Positions 31,614 to 37,752 of a stretch of 48,058 nt of DNA are shown here, piece after piece. Position 1 is the stretch's first letter; the number at the start of each line of letters is the position of its first letter. Below the pieces are notes generated by a model. That model did no database searches. It worked only from the letters and a program-made list of their open reading frames with translations, and was not told the origin of the DNA. The position numbers and the translations under genes were made by a program. Source of the stretch: a virus; the IMG/VR virus record IMGVR_UViG_3300029319_000088, positions 1,376 through 49,433 of that record. One strand, 5' to 3'.

Positions 31614-31641
31614 ATATTAAACTAATATATCAATATGTCAA
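31614..31641 (-). promoter_or_regulatory. Predicted leftward promoter
   Basis: TTGACA (31641-31636), 16-base spacer, TAATAT (31619-31614). Begins TTGACATA like two other leftward promoters. Reads into the 212-residue gene. Confidence 0.55.
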
Positions 31642-31731
31642 ATAGTAATATTTTATTTAATAAAAACAATAGGTTAGATAAATCAATATTGAATATATAG
31701 AACGAAACATGAACATATTATTATTTATTTT

Positions 31732-31748
31732 GTTACCTAATAGGTAAT
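31732..31748. promoter_or_regulatory. Palindrome copy, AATAGG variant
   Basis: GTTACCTAATAGGTAAT. A at the centre, last base differs. About 90 bases upstream of the leftward -35. Flanks TTTT and GAAATT. Confidence 0.65.
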
Positions 31749-31850
31749 GAAATTTGATAGGTATATATTATAAAAAGTATTTTATGCATCTTACTTACAT
31801 TTTTAAAAAAATTTCATAAATTGTAACATTTTTTTATTTTTTAAAACGTC

Positions 31851-31869
31851 AATTGATACCATATCAATT
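31851..31869. repeat. Small inverted repeat
   Basis: AATTGAT, 5-base loop, ATCAATT: seven pairs, A/T only. It could be a weak hairpin or protein site; no T-tract of terminator quality on either side. Confidence 0.4.
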
Positions 31870-31978
31870 AATTTTATATGAAATAGTATAAAAAAGTTAA
31901 TAAAATCAATGACTTAACTTCCAGGATTTTATTTTTTCAAGGTAAAACAATTATTTTTTATTTTTTTTAATGAAATCA

Positions 31979-32012
31979 ACCGACTAGGCGACAGCCACCA
32001 GGGGTTGTAGCG
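31979..32012. other. GC-richer island in AT-rich control region
   Basis: About 34 bases with much higher G+C than the surrounding hundreds of bases, including ACAGCC-ACCAGG-GGTTGT, whose ends can pair with one G-U. Candidate attP core, origin element or structured RNA; no host match can be tested here. Confidence 0.35.
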
Positions 32013-32166
32013 TTATATGCATGGATAAATACACAGATTAGGATTTTTTAGTGTTAACTACAATGTAAACTGTTAGAACATATATAACTAGCAGCACAAA
32101 AGTAGTCAATATTAATGCCTAAAAAAGAGGCATATATGACATTTTGGGGTGGATACATATTTTATG

Positions 32167-32195
32167 TTGACACATAAATCATTGTATGGTATAAT
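32167..32195 (+). promoter_or_regulatory. Consensus rightward sigma70 promoter, extended -10
   Basis: TTGACA (32167-32172), 17-base spacer, TGG-TATAAT (32190-32195): a perfect match to both hexamers with an extended -10. Its TATGG-TATAA context matches the minus-strand promoter at 16887-16915. It drives the right arm starting at 32344. Confidence 0.85.
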
Positions 32196-32199
32196 TAGT

Positions 32200-32230
32200 A
32201 CATATATAATGTTAAACATAGTAAATGTAT
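32200..32230. repeat. Imperfect direct repeat, copy 1
   Basis: Begins ACATATATAATG and ends AAATGTAT; aligned with 32252-32280 with a 2-base length difference. It follows the rightward promoter immediately, so it covers the transcription start region. Confidence 0.6.
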
Positions 32231-32251
32231 ATTAATATATAATATAAAATA

Positions 32252-32280
32252 ACATATATAATGCTACATAATAAATGTAC
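32252..32280. repeat. Imperfect direct repeat, copy 2
   Basis: Begins ACATATATAATG and ends AAATGTAC. Each copy contains TATAAT, so they could be tandem -10-like elements or operator sites in the leader. Confidence 0.6.
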
Positions 32281-32343
32281 CCAACATAGAGTATGATTAT
32301 CTATCCCCATCTGTACTAAGAACAGTTAAAATGGATAATTTCG

Positions 32344-32565
32344 TTGACAAAAAAGAAAAAATCAGTAAAACTATACACAGATAATGTATTAGAAAAACTA
32401 TATAATGCTATCCGTACCAACTCTTTGCATAAATTGCATATACCCCATAGCGATGTTTACTACGTGAGAGCAGCAGTAGAGGCACATTATGGTCGTTCTT
32501 TCTCATTAGAACACGTAGAAAGAGCTATGAAAGCAGAAGGTTGGAAGGATACAGGAGATGTATGA
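32344..32565 (+). CDS. Small basic hypothetical protein, first gene of right arm
   Basis: 73 residues from a TTG start; no in-frame ATG upstream, and no convincing SD. KKKKSVKLYTDNVLEKLYNA, then VYYVRAAVEAHYGRSFSLEH and a helical end VERAMKAEGWKD. Alpha-rich with a possible winged-helix-like arrangement (AAVEAHYGRSFSLEHVERAM). First product of the strong rightward promoter. Confidence 0.6.
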   Translation: MTKKKKSVKLYTDNVLEKLYNAIRTNSLHKLHIPHSDVYYVRAAVEAHYGRSFSLEHVERAMKAEGWKDTGDV

Positions 32566-32803
32566 GTTATTTGTGTTGGCTTGTCTAATTGGCAGTCCAA
32601 ATATGTGTGTGACATTAAAAGATTTATATAGTCCTCACCAAACCCATGATAAGTGTTTAGCAAGAGCTTATGAAATAGCACAAGGAATGCCAGTTCATAT
32701 GCCGATGTACTTCCCCAAGAGTTATAAATGCTTAGATATGACTTTAGAAGGTGAAAAATTAAAAACAACATGGCAGAAAAAAAGAGAAAACGTGGAGGAT
32801 TAA
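32558..32803 (+). CDS. Small Cys-containing protein, possibly exported
   Basis: 81 residues: MYELFVLACLIGSPNMCVTL, a short hydrophobic N-terminus with C at 9 and 17, then C-x-A-R-A-Y-E-I-A helix and a third/fourth Cys. Typical of short secreted or periplasmic phage proteins. No family named. Overlaps the preceding gene by 8 bases. Confidence 0.6.
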   Translation: MYELFVLACLIGSPNMCVTLKDLYSPHQTHDKCLARAYEIAQGMPVHMPMYFPKSYKCLDMTLEGEKLKTTWQKKRENVED

Positions 32804-33066
32804 AAGGTTTCACTCAAAAGAGTGGAGATATGCGACCCACAAAGAGTGGTGCAGGTATGACTGCAAAAGGAGTCGCAAAATATAGACGACAAAACCCTGG
32901 GAGCAAACTTAAAACTGCAGTAACAGAGAAAAGTCCATCTAAAGCTAGAGCCAAAAGACGTAAATCATTTTGTGCTAGGAGTGCAGGACAAATGAAAAAG
33001 TTTCCTAAAGCAGCTAAAAACCCAAACAGTCGTTTAAGACAAGCTAGAAGAAGATGGAGATGCTAA
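32770..33066 (+). CDS. DUF6321-like very basic conserved protein
   Basis: 98 residues. 'MRPTKSGAGMTAKGVAKYRRQNPGSKLKTAV' and 'SFCARSAGQMKKFPKAAKNPNSRLRQARRRW' are hallmarks of a small basic family I recall as DUF6321 in marine phages. Rich in Lys/Arg with only two cysteines; likely binds nucleic acid. Overlaps the gene upstream by 34 bases in another frame. Confidence 0.75.
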   Translation: MAEKKRKRGGLKGFTQKSGDMRPTKSGAGMTAKGVAKYRRQNPGSKLKTAVTEKSPSKARAKRRKSFCARSAGQMKKFPKAAKNPNSRLRQARRRWRC

Positions 33067-33588
33067 ATGACTAGTCCTGCTAGAAAAAAAGCTCAAGAAA
33101 AAGCACTTGAGCTAAAAAAGAAGGTTGGTAAACAACCAAAAAGAATACTAGGTAAAACCTATGTGACCAAAAAAGGTGATACAATATCTGATATAGCAGA
33201 TAAAATGGGTTTAACTGTAAGGCAAATAAAAAAATCTAATCCTAAGTTAGAAGATTTAAATAAAATACCAACAGGCATGAAGTTAAAATTACCTCAGGTA
33301 AAAAGTATCGGAGAAAATGTGGACTTTGCTAGGCAAGAAAGACCAAAGAAAGTCTACGATTTATCTAAAGAGGAAATGAAGGCTTTACAAATGAATGTCG
33401 GTGGTGTAGGATTAAAAAAACCAACTGCCGATCAAGTAGGTTTAAAAAAATTACCAAAACAAGTCCGTAATAAAATGGGCTATATGTATGGTGGTGGCAT
33501 GACTAAAAAGCCACGAACAGGAAGTATGGATTATCGCAAAGGTGGTATGCTCATACTGTCCATAGATATGAAAAAGAAGAAAAAATAG
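33067..33588 (+). CDS. LysM-domain protein with KGG tail
   Basis: 173 residues. LysM at about 36-79: YVTKKGDTISDIADKMGLTV, then IKKSNPKLEDLNKIPTGMKL, the peptidoglycan-binding fold. Basic N-terminus; C-terminal tail has YMYGGGMTKKPRTGSMDYRK followed by GGM, the phage's recurrent Gly-Gly motif. No catalytic domain, so it probably anchors a virion or lysis component to the cell wall. Confidence 0.82.
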   Translation: MTSPARKKAQEKALELKKKVGKQPKRILGKTYVTKKGDTISDIADKMGLTVRQIKKSNPKLEDLNKIPTGMKLKLPQVKSIGENVDFARQERPKKVYDLSKEEMKALQMNVGGVGLKKPTADQVGLKKLPKQVRNKMGYMYGGGMTKKPRTGSMDYRKGGMLILSIDMKKKKK

Positions 33589-33599
33589 GAGACTTCAAT

Positions 33600-33776
33600 A
33601 TGCCGATGCATGGAAAAAAGAAATCTAAAATGATGCAAAAGGGTGGTGCTGCCAAAAAATCTAAAATGATGAAAAAAGGTGGTGCAACCATGAAAAAGAA
33701 AACAAAGTATATGGCAAAAGGTGGAATGAAAAAGACCAAGTACATGGCTAGAGGTGGAGCAGCAAGACGTAAGTAA
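33600..33776 (+). CDS. KGG-repeat peptide
   Basis: 58 residues made almost wholly of four tandem units of pattern KK[ST]K[MY]M-x-[KR]GG: SKMMQKGG, SKMMKKGG, TKYMAKGG, TKYMARGG. Very basic, no hydrophobic core. ATG at 33600 follows GGAGA with 8-9 base spacing; the stop overlaps the next ATG (TAATG). The unit also appears singly in three other proteins of this window. Possibly a DNA- or capsid-binding peptide. Confidence 0.75.
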   Translation: MPMHGKKKSKMMQKGGAAKKSKMMKKGGATMKKKTKYMAKGGMKKTKYMARGGAARRK

Positions 33777-34471
33777 TGTCTTATCTTATAAGTAACGTAC
33801 CCCATTTTAAATGTTGGGTACGAAGAGAGTTCACCTGTAATCATCAAAAGTATCATGGTGAGTTCCTTCACGCATTAGCCTTTGCAGTCAATACAATACC
33901 TGACAGATCATTGAGCTTTCAGGTTGTGTTTACAGGTTGTGAAGAAAAGAACAATGTTCATGGTGGTGCAATGTGGGCAAGAATGCCTATACAAGCACTC
34001 GTAGCAGATATACCTGTAGATAATTGGGCAGAGCCGATGCAAGATCATCTATGTCAACCTTGGGATTGTGAATCAAGGAATCATAGTGTTATTGTTATGG
34101 ATAGAGTAAGCTCTTCTCCTTGGCTTTGTAAAATAGATAATTCATTCTATACTGCAAGATATATGTTTACTGTAGATTATACAGAACATGACATAGCAGA
34201 CGATCCTGCACAACATAAACAATCACACGTATTGTATTTATTAGATGCAGGTGCATGGACAGGTAACATTGTTGCATTGCCAAATAATAGAGTTAGAGCA
34301 ACAAGTCCTGCGTTATGGGTAACAGGAGAAGGTGCTCCTGACTTTGCTCCTTCACAGTGGACACACTCTGCAGAGTCACATGAATCTTATCTAGACCCCT
34401 CAATAACTTTTAATAATTTATATTCAGATGGTAGCGAAGTTAGAAACAATAAGAAAAAAAATAAGAAGTAA
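33776..34471 (+). CDS. Conserved marine phage protein (YLISNVPHFKCWVR type)
   Basis: 231 residues. Conserved-looking blocks: SYLISNVPHFKCWVRREFTC, EFLHALAFAVNTIP, GGAMWARMPIQALV, HLCQPWDCESRNHSVIVMD, ARYMFTVDYTEHD, AQHKQSHVL and VALPNNRVRATSPALW. I remember this order from marine phage genomes, where it stays uncharacterised. Mixed alpha/beta with several His, Cys and Trp, so an enzyme is possible. TAATG coupling with the repeat peptide. Confidence 0.72.
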   Translation: MSYLISNVPHFKCWVRREFTCNHQKYHGEFLHALAFAVNTIPDRSLSFQVVFTGCEEKNNVHGGAMWARMPIQALVADIPVDNWAEPMQDHLCQPWDCESRNHSVIVMDRVSSSPWLCKIDNSFYTARYMFTVDYTEHDIADDPAQHKQSHVLYLLDAGAWTGNIVALPNNRVRATSPALWVTGEGAPDFAPSQWTHSAESHESYLDPSITFNNLYSDGSEVRNNKKKNKK

Positions 34472-34577
34472 AAAGAAACTAGGGTTTTCTGAAAGAGCTA
34501 GAGCAGTAAATAAAGGATTACTTCCGTCAAAGGCGAAGAAGAATGGCATCAAAAAGAAATTACAAAAAAGAATATAA
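34428..34577 (+). CDS. Small basic protein nested between two genes
   Basis: 49 residues, MVAKLETIRKKIRSKKKLGF, then SERARAVNKGLLPSKAKKNG. It overlaps the preceding gene by 44 bases and the next by 35, each in another frame. The stretch 'LGFSERARAVNKGLLPSKAKKNGI' is not low complexity, which favours a real gene. Otherwise the interval 34472-34542 would be empty. Confidence 0.6.
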   Translation: MVAKLETIRKKIRSKKKLGFSERARAVNKGLLPSKAKKNGIKKKLQKRI

Positions 34578-34800
34578 AAATTATCATGGCAAACCTGAAC
34601 AAATAAAAAGAAGGGATAGCCGAAATGCAGCACGTAATTTACTAAAGAAAAAAGGTGTCAACGTTAAAAATAAAGACGTAGCACATAAGAATGGTAATCC
34701 TTTAGATAATAAAAGAGGCAATCTAAAAGTTGTATCAAAGTCTAAAAATAGATCGTATAAAAGAACAAGAAATTCTAAGAAAGTGAGGGCATCAGCATAA
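34543..34800 (+). CDS. HNH-like small basic protein
   Basis: 85 residues. Core 'KPEQIKRRDSRNAARNLLKK', then DVAHKNGNPLDNKRGNLKVV: a compact HNH-type pattern with H at about 49, N-G-N-P and a closing N-L. I have seen it in many phages next to packaging genes. The usual Asp before His is Ala here (A-H-K), so activity is uncertain. A structural or packaging cofactor is an alternative. Confidence 0.65.
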   Translation: MASKRNYKKEYKNYHGKPEQIKRRDSRNAARNLLKKKGVNVKNKDVAHKNGNPLDNKRGNLKVVSKSKNRSYKRTRNSKKVRASA

Positions 34801-35087
34801 TGGCAGTAAAAAAAGCAAAAGCTACAATTAAAAAGGTAGCAGGTAAATTAAAGAAAGCAAGTAAAGCTCATGCAGGACAAGCAAAAGCATTGTCAAGTAT
34901 TAAATTAAGCAAGGGTGGAAGTACAGTAAATAAAGCAGGTAATTACACTAAACCTACTATGCGTAAAAATTTATTTAATAGAATTAAAGCAGGAGGTAAA
35001 GGTGGTGCTCCGGGTCAATGGTCTGCTCGTAAAGCACAAATGTTAGCCAAGCAGTACAAGGCTAAAGGTGGTGGATACAGGGGATAA
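34800..35087 (+). CDS. Basic protein with DUF5872-like N module
   Basis: 95 residues. Lys/Ala-rich N-terminus; C-terminal half KPTMRKNLFNRIKAGGKGGA, then PGQWSARKAQMLAKQYKAKG and GGYRG. I recall 'K-A-G-x-K-G-G-x-P-G-Q-W-S-A-R-K-A-Q-x-x-x-K-x-Y-K-x-x-G-G-G-Y' from proteins labelled DUF5872 in giant viruses and phages; label unverified. Likely nucleic-acid-binding virion protein. TAATG junctions at both ends. Confidence 0.7.
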   Translation: MAVKKAKATIKKVAGKLKKASKAHAGQAKALSSIKLSKGGSTVNKAGNYTKPTMRKNLFNRIKAGGKGGAPGQWSARKAQMLAKQYKAKGGGYRG

Positions 35088-35401
35088 TGGCTGAAAAAAG
35101 AAAGAAAAAAAGAGACCCGAAAGTGGGTACCGGGAAGAAACCGAAAGGTTCAGGGAGACGCTTATACACGGATGAAAACCCTAAAGACACAGTTAGCATC
35201 AAGTTCGCCACCCCAACAGACGCAAGAAACACAGTTGCAAAAGTTAAAAAAATTAATAAGCCATATGCGAGAAAGATACAAATACTTACAGTCGGTGAGC
35301 AAAGAGCTAAAGTGATGGGCAAAACAGAAGTTGTTGCCATATTTAAAAAAGCAAAAGAAAGTTTAAAAAGAGCAAATGAACGAAAAAAGAAAAAGGTGTG
35401 A
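35087..35401 (+). CDS. Basic protein with LYTDENPKDTV module
   Basis: 104 residues. RDPKVGTGKKPKGSGRRLYT, then DENPKDTVSIKFATPTDARN, followed by KKINKPYARKIQILTVGEQR and a Lys-rich tail. This module also belongs, in my memory, to the giant virus/phage family seen in the gene before. Follows it immediately (TAATG). Probably virion-associated; no catalytic pattern visible. Confidence 0.7.
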   Translation: MAEKRKKKRDPKVGTGKKPKGSGRRLYTDENPKDTVSIKFATPTDARNTVAKVKKINKPYARKIQILTVGEQRAKVMGKTEVVAIFKKAKESLKRANERKKKKV

Positions 35402-35489
35402 TACTTGTGAATGCTATGAGTGTGACTGTGAAGAGTGCTCTTGCGACTGTCACAAAGACGATGATGACATAGAGGGTGTTCCTGTCTAG
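35376..35489 (+). CDS. Metallothionein-like Cys-rich peptide
   Basis: 37 residues with eight cysteines at 8, 11, 13, 16, 18, 21, 23 and 25, one His at 26, and an acidic tail (DDDDIEGVPV). Spacing C-x2-C-x-C-x2-C-x-C-x2-C-x-C-x-C is that of a metal cluster. It overlaps the preceding gene by 26 bases in another frame and its TAG (TAGATG) abuts the next start. Likely binds Zn, Cu or Cd. Too short for most gene callers. Confidence 0.72.
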   Translation: MNEKRKRCDTCECYECDCEECSCDCHKDDDDIEGVPV

Positions 35490-35666
35490 ATGATAGAGTT
35501 TCTTCTGATATTCATGATTGATAATCAAATCGTGAATCAGAGTCAAAGATTTAAAGACATAAACAGATGTCTTTATTTTGCAGAAAAACTGCATGACCAA
35601 CCAACTATACCAACAGAGGATGGAAATAAAAGGATAACTGCATATTGTAAACCTGTAAGGAAATAA
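35490..35666 (+). CDS. Small hypothetical protein
   Basis: 58 residues: MIEFLLIFMIDNQIVNQSQR, then FKDINRCLYFAEKLHDQPTI and a C-terminal AYCKPVRK. A hydrophobic start and two cysteines, like short marine phage proteins with 'F-L-L-x-x-x-M-D-N' and 'N-x-C-L-Y-F-A'. Function unknown. Follows the Cys-rich gene without a gap. Confidence 0.65.
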   Translation: MIEFLLIFMIDNQIVNQSQRFKDINRCLYFAEKLHDQPTIPTEDGNKRITAYCKPVRK

Positions 35667-35667
35667 A

Positions 35668-36111
35668 ATGTTAGCAGAACTAGCAGCAGCAAACGCAGCA
35701 TTCGGTGTAATAAAAAGTTTCATTTCAAACGGAAAAGAACTAGCTAGTTGTGGCAAACAAATCTCAGATTTTGTATTTGCAAAAGAAGAGATAGAAAGAA
35801 AAGCAAAGAAACAACGAGCCAAAGGTGTACGAACAAATGATTTAGAAGAGTTCATGGCTTTAGAAAAGATAAAGCAACAAGAAGAAGAACTCAAACAGAT
35901 TATGATCTACGCAGGTAGACCGGGATTATGGCAAGATTGGCAGAAGTTTCAGGCAGAGGCAAGAAAGTCAAGACGATACGCAGAAAAAATGGCTCAAAGA
36001 AGAAAAGAAGAACTTCTTGAAATGATGGGTTATAGTATAGCATTTATAGCTTTATTAGCATTCGGAGGAATGGTGTTATATTTTGTGGGTAAATGGACAG
36101 GTAAATTATAA
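35668..36111 (+). CDS. Conserved helical membrane-anchored phage protein
   Basis: 147 residues. N-terminus MLAELAAANAAFGVIKSFIS, then a coiled coil with EEFMALEKIKQQEEELKQIM, the conserved-looking IYAGRPGLWQDWQKFQAEAR, and a C-terminal TM helix (about 121-141). I recall this protein in many marine phages near lysis or structural genes, without function. TAATG coupling to the next gene. Confidence 0.72.
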   Translation: MLAELAAANAAFGVIKSFISNGKELASCGKQISDFVFAKEEIERKAKKQRAKGVRTNDLEEFMALEKIKQQEEELKQIMIYAGRPGLWQDWQKFQAEARKSRRYAEKMAQRRKEELLEMMGYSIAFIALLAFGGMVLYFVGKWTGKL

Positions 36112-36371
36112 TGGCATTATCAAAAGGACAAAGGTCTTTACGTGCGTGGACAAAACAAAAGTGGAGAACCAAATCAGGTAAACCTAGTACACAAGGGTCA
36201 AAGGCTACTGGCGAACGTTATTTACCTGAAAAAGCAATTAAGGCTCTTTCTGCCAGTGAATACGCAGCCTCTACTGCTGCTAAACGAAAAGCGAAGAGAG
36301 CAGGTAAACAATTTTCTAAACAACCCAAAAAGATTGCAAAAAAAACATCAAGATTTCGTAAATACAGTTAA
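36111..36371 (+). CDS. Basic protein with DUF5872-like C module
   Basis: 86 residues. SLRAWTKQKWRTKSGKPSTQ, GSKATGERYLPEKAIKALSA, then 'YAASTAAKRKAKRAGKQFSKQPKKIAKKTSRF'. This looks like the C-terminal part of the same giant virus/phage family as the genes at 34800 and 35087, here a separate small gene. Strongly basic and likely DNA-binding in the virion. Confidence 0.7.
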   Translation: MALSKGQRSLRAWTKQKWRTKSGKPSTQGSKATGERYLPEKAIKALSASEYAASTAAKRKAKRAGKQFSKQPKKIAKKTSRFRKYS

Positions 36372-36418
36372 AGTAAAAGAAAAACTAAGAGCAGAAAGAT
36401 TAAAGGAAAAAATAGAAA

Positions 36419-36811
36419 ATGATACAAGCATTAATAGGACCAATCGCAAATCTCGCAGGAACGTGGTTTCAAAACAAACTAGAAAAAACAAAAGCAGAAG
36501 GTAAGGCAAAAGTAGCAGAAGCAAAAGCTAGAGCAACTGTAGCAGAGAAAGTAGCTACAGGACAAATAGAATGGGAAGGCAAAATGGCTGATGCTACAAA
36601 CGATAGCTGGAAAGACGAGTTCGCTTTAGTAGTCCTATTAGCTCCTGCAATTTTGGTTTTCATTCCGGGAATGAGAGAATATGTGCAAAGTGGTTTTGAG
36701 GTATTAGCAACGTTACCTGATTGGTATCAATATTTATTATACATAGCAATATCTGCATCATTTGGTATCAAAGGTGTGGGTCAAGCAGCAAAGATGTTGA
36801 AAAAGAAATGA
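36419..36811 (+). CDS. Three-TM holin
   Basis: 130 residues. N-terminal hydrophobic segment (IQALIGPIANLAGTWF), a charged Ala/Lys helix, then 'WKDEFALVVLLAPAILVFIPG' region (65-88) and PDWYQYLLYIAISASFGIKG (100-121). This is the pattern of the 3-TM holin family also used by gene-transfer agents. It permeabilises the inner membrane so the lysozyme two genes on can reach the wall. Confidence 0.8.
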   Translation: MIQALIGPIANLAGTWFQNKLEKTKAEGKAKVAEAKARATVAEKVATGQIEWEGKMADATNDSWKDEFALVVLLAPAILVFIPGMREYVQSGFEVLATLPDWYQYLLYIAISASFGIKGVGQAAKMLKKK

Positions 36812-36933
36812 CATTAAAAGCAGAAATATATTTAAAATTATCTGGTTGGATATGCAGCATAGGTAATTATTTTTGGCATAAGCACGTAAAAGAATTACGT
36901 AAGCAACAATACAAGTTAGGATTAAGACCATGA
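36808..36933 (+). CDS. Small peptide between holin and lysozyme
   Basis: 41 residues: MTLKAEIYLKLSGWICSIGN, YFWHKHVKELRKQQYKL. Amphipathic with a basic end; ATGA-type overlaps at both ends tie it to the lysis cassette. It might be a lysis accessory, but no spanin features (TM plus lipobox) are seen. Confidence 0.62.
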   Translation: MTLKAEIYLKLSGWICSIGNYFWHKHVKELRKQQYKLGLRP

Positions 36934-37388
36934 ACATAAATACATTAAGAGAAGAAATAGAAGCTGACGAGGGATGTGTCTATAAAATATATCGTTGCAG
37001 TGAAGGTTATCCTACTGCAGGTATAGGACATCTACTGACTGAGTGGGATGAAGAATATTATGATAAGCCTATTGGAACACCTGTTCCTGAAGAAAAGGTT
37101 CAAGAGTGGTTTGTAAATGATGTACAAACTGCTATAAACGATTGTAATGATATATTTAATAGCTTTGAAAAGTTACCTGAAGATATACAACACGTATTAA
37201 TTAATATGGCTTTTCAATTAGGAAAACCACGTTTAAGTAAATTTAGACTTATGATTGCTGCAGTAGAAATGGAAGACTATCGTGAAATGGCTTTGCAGAT
37301 GGAAGACAGTAGGTGGTTTAAGCAGACAACAAACAGAGCACAACGTTTAATAGACAGAGTTGTTGCACAGGGAGTACCGATTGGCTAG
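36930..37388 (+). CDS. Endolysin, T4-type lysozyme (GH24)
   Basis: 152 residues. Catalytic consensus E-x8-[DC]-x5-T is met by E14, C23 and T29 (ADEG...RCSEGYPTAGIGHLL). T4 has Asp20 where this protein has Cys23. C-terminal WFKQTTNRAQRLIDRVV is the usual R-A-x-R end of the family. It cleaves peptidoglycan at the end of infection. No signal or SAR helix, so it depends on the holin. Confidence 0.92.
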   Translation: MNINTLREEIEADEGCVYKIYRCSEGYPTAGIGHLLTEWDEEYYDKPIGTPVPEEKVQEWFVNDVQTAINDCNDIFNSFEKLPEDIQHVLINMAFQLGKPRLSKFRLMIAAVEMEDYREMALQMEDSRWFKQTTNRAQRLIDRVVAQGVPIG

Positions 37389-37752
37389 AGAATTAACAGA
37401 AAGACAAAAAAAGTTTTTAGAAGTTTTATTTGACCAAGCAAATGGTGATGTAGTACAAGCAAAATTACTTGCAGGATACTCAGAGCATTCAGGCACAAGT
37501 ATGATTGTTGATTCACTTAAAAAAGAAATCATGGAAGCTACACAATCTTTTATGGCAAGAAATGCACCTAAAGCAGCAGTTGCTATGGTGAGTGGTGTAG
37601 ATGAGCCTACTCAACTTGGTATAAGAGATAAAATGACTGCAGCAAAAGATTTACTTGACAGAGTAGGTCTAGCAAAAACAGAAAAGGTACAAGTAGAAGC
37701 ATCAGGTGGAGTTATGATTATGCCACCTAAGAAAGCCATAGCAAAGAAATGA
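37381..37752 (+). CDS. terS: Terminase small subunit
   Basis: 123 residues from TTG at 37381 (GGGAG 8 bases before; the longer frame lies in the lysozyme end). ARELTERQKKFLEVLF and AKLLAGYSEHSGTSMIVDSL form the N-terminal DNA-binding helices; oligomerisation region MTAAKDLLDRVGLAKTEKVQ. It recognises phage DNA for packaging. Directly before the adaptor-like HTH protein and the large subunit. Confidence 0.82.
   Translation: MARELTERQKKFLEVLFDQANGDVVQAKLLAGYSEHSGTSMIVDSLKKEIMEATQSFMARNAPKAAVAMVSGVDEPTQLGIRDKMTAAKDLLDRVGLAKTEKVQVEASGGVMIMPPKKAIAKK

Larger units (their letters stand above)
31572..32343. other. 772-base non-coding control region
   Basis: No credible ORF. Contents I can see: a leftward promoter, a palindrome, a small hairpin (31851-31869), a GC-richer island (31979-32012), a 6-pair hairpin ATGCCT/AGGCAT (32115-32133), a strong rightward promoter and two 29-31-base imperfect repeats. 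Long A/T runs at 31800-31975 would melt easily. Divergent transcription starts here, and a replication origin is possible. Confidence 0.6.

Noticed and set aside
31572-32343. tRNA or other structured RNA gene in the control region
   Set aside because: No T-loop (GGTTCRANNC) or acceptor pairing could be found; only small hairpins are present.
32331-32343. ATG at 32331 as start of the first right-arm gene
   Set aside because: It is in another frame and reaches a stop after 17 codons; the 73-residue frame requires the TTG at 32344.
35343-35894. 183-residue minus-strand ORF
   Set aside because: Runs antisense across four plus-strand genes with good starts; composition is Phe/Ser/Cys-rich shadow.
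36142-36504. 120-residue plus-strand ORF overlapping the DUF5872-like gene and the holin start
   Set aside because: It lies in another frame of a gene with clear family motifs (36111-36371); its protein is low-complexity Lys/Arg/Asn without family signature, and it would overlap the holin start by 86 bases.
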